DNA of 50,320 bases from DAITBA01 sp036824005 (GTDB lineage: Bacteria > Pseudomonadota > Gammaproteobacteria > Burkholderiales > Rhodocyclaceae). Positions 49,745-50,320 of this stretch are shown here, one piece after another. The stretch is from positions 1-50,320 of the forward strand of contig DAITBA010000023.1 of the NCBI GenBank assembly GCA_036824005.1, given 5' to 3'. Below the pieces are notes generated by a model, which had not been told where the DNA came from, searched no databases, and saw only the letters and a program-made list of their open reading frames with translations. The translations under genes and the position numbers were made by a program. Position 1 is the first letter of the stretch, and each line of letters starts with the position of its first letter.

Positions 49745-50320
49745 CAGCCGCCGTCCGGCACTGCGGGCCGGCGCTCGCGCACGGCACCGCGCACCCGCCC
49801 GAGAATGCCGCCGGCATCGGGCGGCGCAGCGCGCAGTTGTCCCGGCGCCAGCCCCTCCTTCGCCAGCCCGCGCGGCACCACCCGGATCGCCGCCACCTCC
49901 GGCACGCAGGCGTGCTCGCACTTGCCGCAGCCGGTGCAGGCATTGGAATGCACCGTGGGTACGAAGATGCGCCGCGCGGCGCCCTCCATGCGCTGCTCGA
50001 GCGTGATGGCGCGGCCGCGCACCGGGCAGGCGCGGTAGCAGGCGTCGCAGTGCATGCCCTGCAGGCTCAGGCAGTTCTCGCGGTTCACCACCTCGGCGAT
50101 GCCCATGCGCGCCGCCTCGATGGACGCCAGCGCCGGATCCAGCGCGCCCGTGGGACAGGCTTTCAGGCATGGGATGTCCTCGCACATCTCGCACGGCACG
50201 CGGCGCGCCTCGAACCAGGGCGTGCCCGTGAGCACATTGCCACCGGGCACGGCCAGACGCAGCGTCCCGTAGGGACAGGCGCGCACGCACAGGCCGCAGC
50301 GCACGCACGCCGCGGCGAAC
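49744..50320 (-). CDS. napG: ferredoxin-type protein NapG, N-terminus cut by window edge
   Basis: Partial: the reading frame continues past the right edge, so the N-terminus (usually a Tat signal) is missing. The remaining 190 residues contain several four-cysteine clusters for [4Fe-4S] centres: CVRCGLCVRACP, CEMCEDIPCLKACP, CDACYRACP and CTGCGKCEHACV. This set of periplasmic ferredoxin motifs, directly before napH, identifies NapG rather than NapF. The C-terminal 40 residues are Gly/Arg/Pro-rich and poorly conserved. The window's last codons are part of the first cluster. Confidence 0.9.
   Translation of the reverse strand, partial: FAAACVRCGLCVRACPYGTLRLAVPGGNVLTGTPWFEARRVPCEMCEDIPCLKACPTGALDPALASIEAARMGIAEVVNRENCLSLQGMHCDACYRACPVRGRAITLEQRMEGAARRIFVPTVHSNACTGCGKCEHACVPEVAAIRVVPRGLAKEGLAPGQLRAAPPDAGGILGRVRGAVRERRPAVPDGG

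Overview
The window looks like chromosome from a GC-rich betaproteobacterium. This is inferred from the codon bias, the single-domain FKBP, ActP/DUF485, NapG/NapH, bacteriohemerythrin, and a SWIB protein with an AAKKP tail; no rRNA or other taxonomic marker is present. About 48 protein genes are supported. No rRNA, tRNA, CRISPR array, intact insertion sequence or prophage was recognised. Coding density is about 90 percent. The main gaps over 300 bp are at 10.5, 14.6-15.5, 20.4, 30.4, 36.5 and 46.5 kb.

Layout. 0.1-5.5 kb is housekeeping and repair: DUF4126 membrane protein, DUF1992 protein, FKBP prolyl isomerase, RluF-like pseudouridine synthase, secreted ComEA-like protein, D-amino acid dehydrogenase and MsrA. 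5.6-12.7 kb holds an MxaD-like SRPBCC protein with a YVTN beta-propeller, a zinc protease, a GCS2-type glutamate-cysteine ligase, an H1-tailed SWIB protein, an MBL hydrolase and a methyltransferase. 12.8-14.6 kb is a three-gene operon: LexA-like S24 protein, a 74-residue protein and an Sfum_1244-like protein. 15.5-20.4 kb is a type I secretion module (ABC transporter and HlyD adaptor) facing an RTX protein with a duplicated domain of about 155 residues, its probable substrate.

20.8-27.5 kb carries an operon of an ABM monooxygenase-like protein, an iron-type alcohol dehydrogenase and an HTH/[2Fe-2S]/reductase fusion. It is followed by a translationally coupled c-di-GMP pair: an HD-GYP protein with an altered HD motif, and a GGDEF-EAL protein with a degenerate GGDEF and an intact EAL. 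27.6-33 kb has a DUF998 membrane protein, DUF485-ActP, and a divergent membrane PAS/DnaQ-exonuclease fusion. 33-38 kb has an operon of a cyclic-2,3-diphosphoglycerate-synthetase-like P-loop protein, an ATP/ADP-translocase-like MFS protein and an exported aldo/keto reductase, plus a coupled pair ending in an HExxH protein.

38-50.3 kb has an OYE-family reductase, HlyIII, a TPR protein, a TraB/GumN protein, a coupled chemoreceptor and bacteriohemerythrin, a transglutaminase-like protein coupled to a polymer-forming membrane protein, an exported PCMT, three small proteins, and NapH with a truncated NapG at the right edge. The recurring themes are envelope functions, redox/oxygen handling and c-di-GMP signalling. 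I did not find one large unmistakable new system. The best candidates for undescribed biology are the S24/Sfum_1244 operon, the duplicated-domain RTX protein, the HTH-flavoreductase fusion operon, the cPGS/NTT-like/AKR operon and the coupled HExxH pair.
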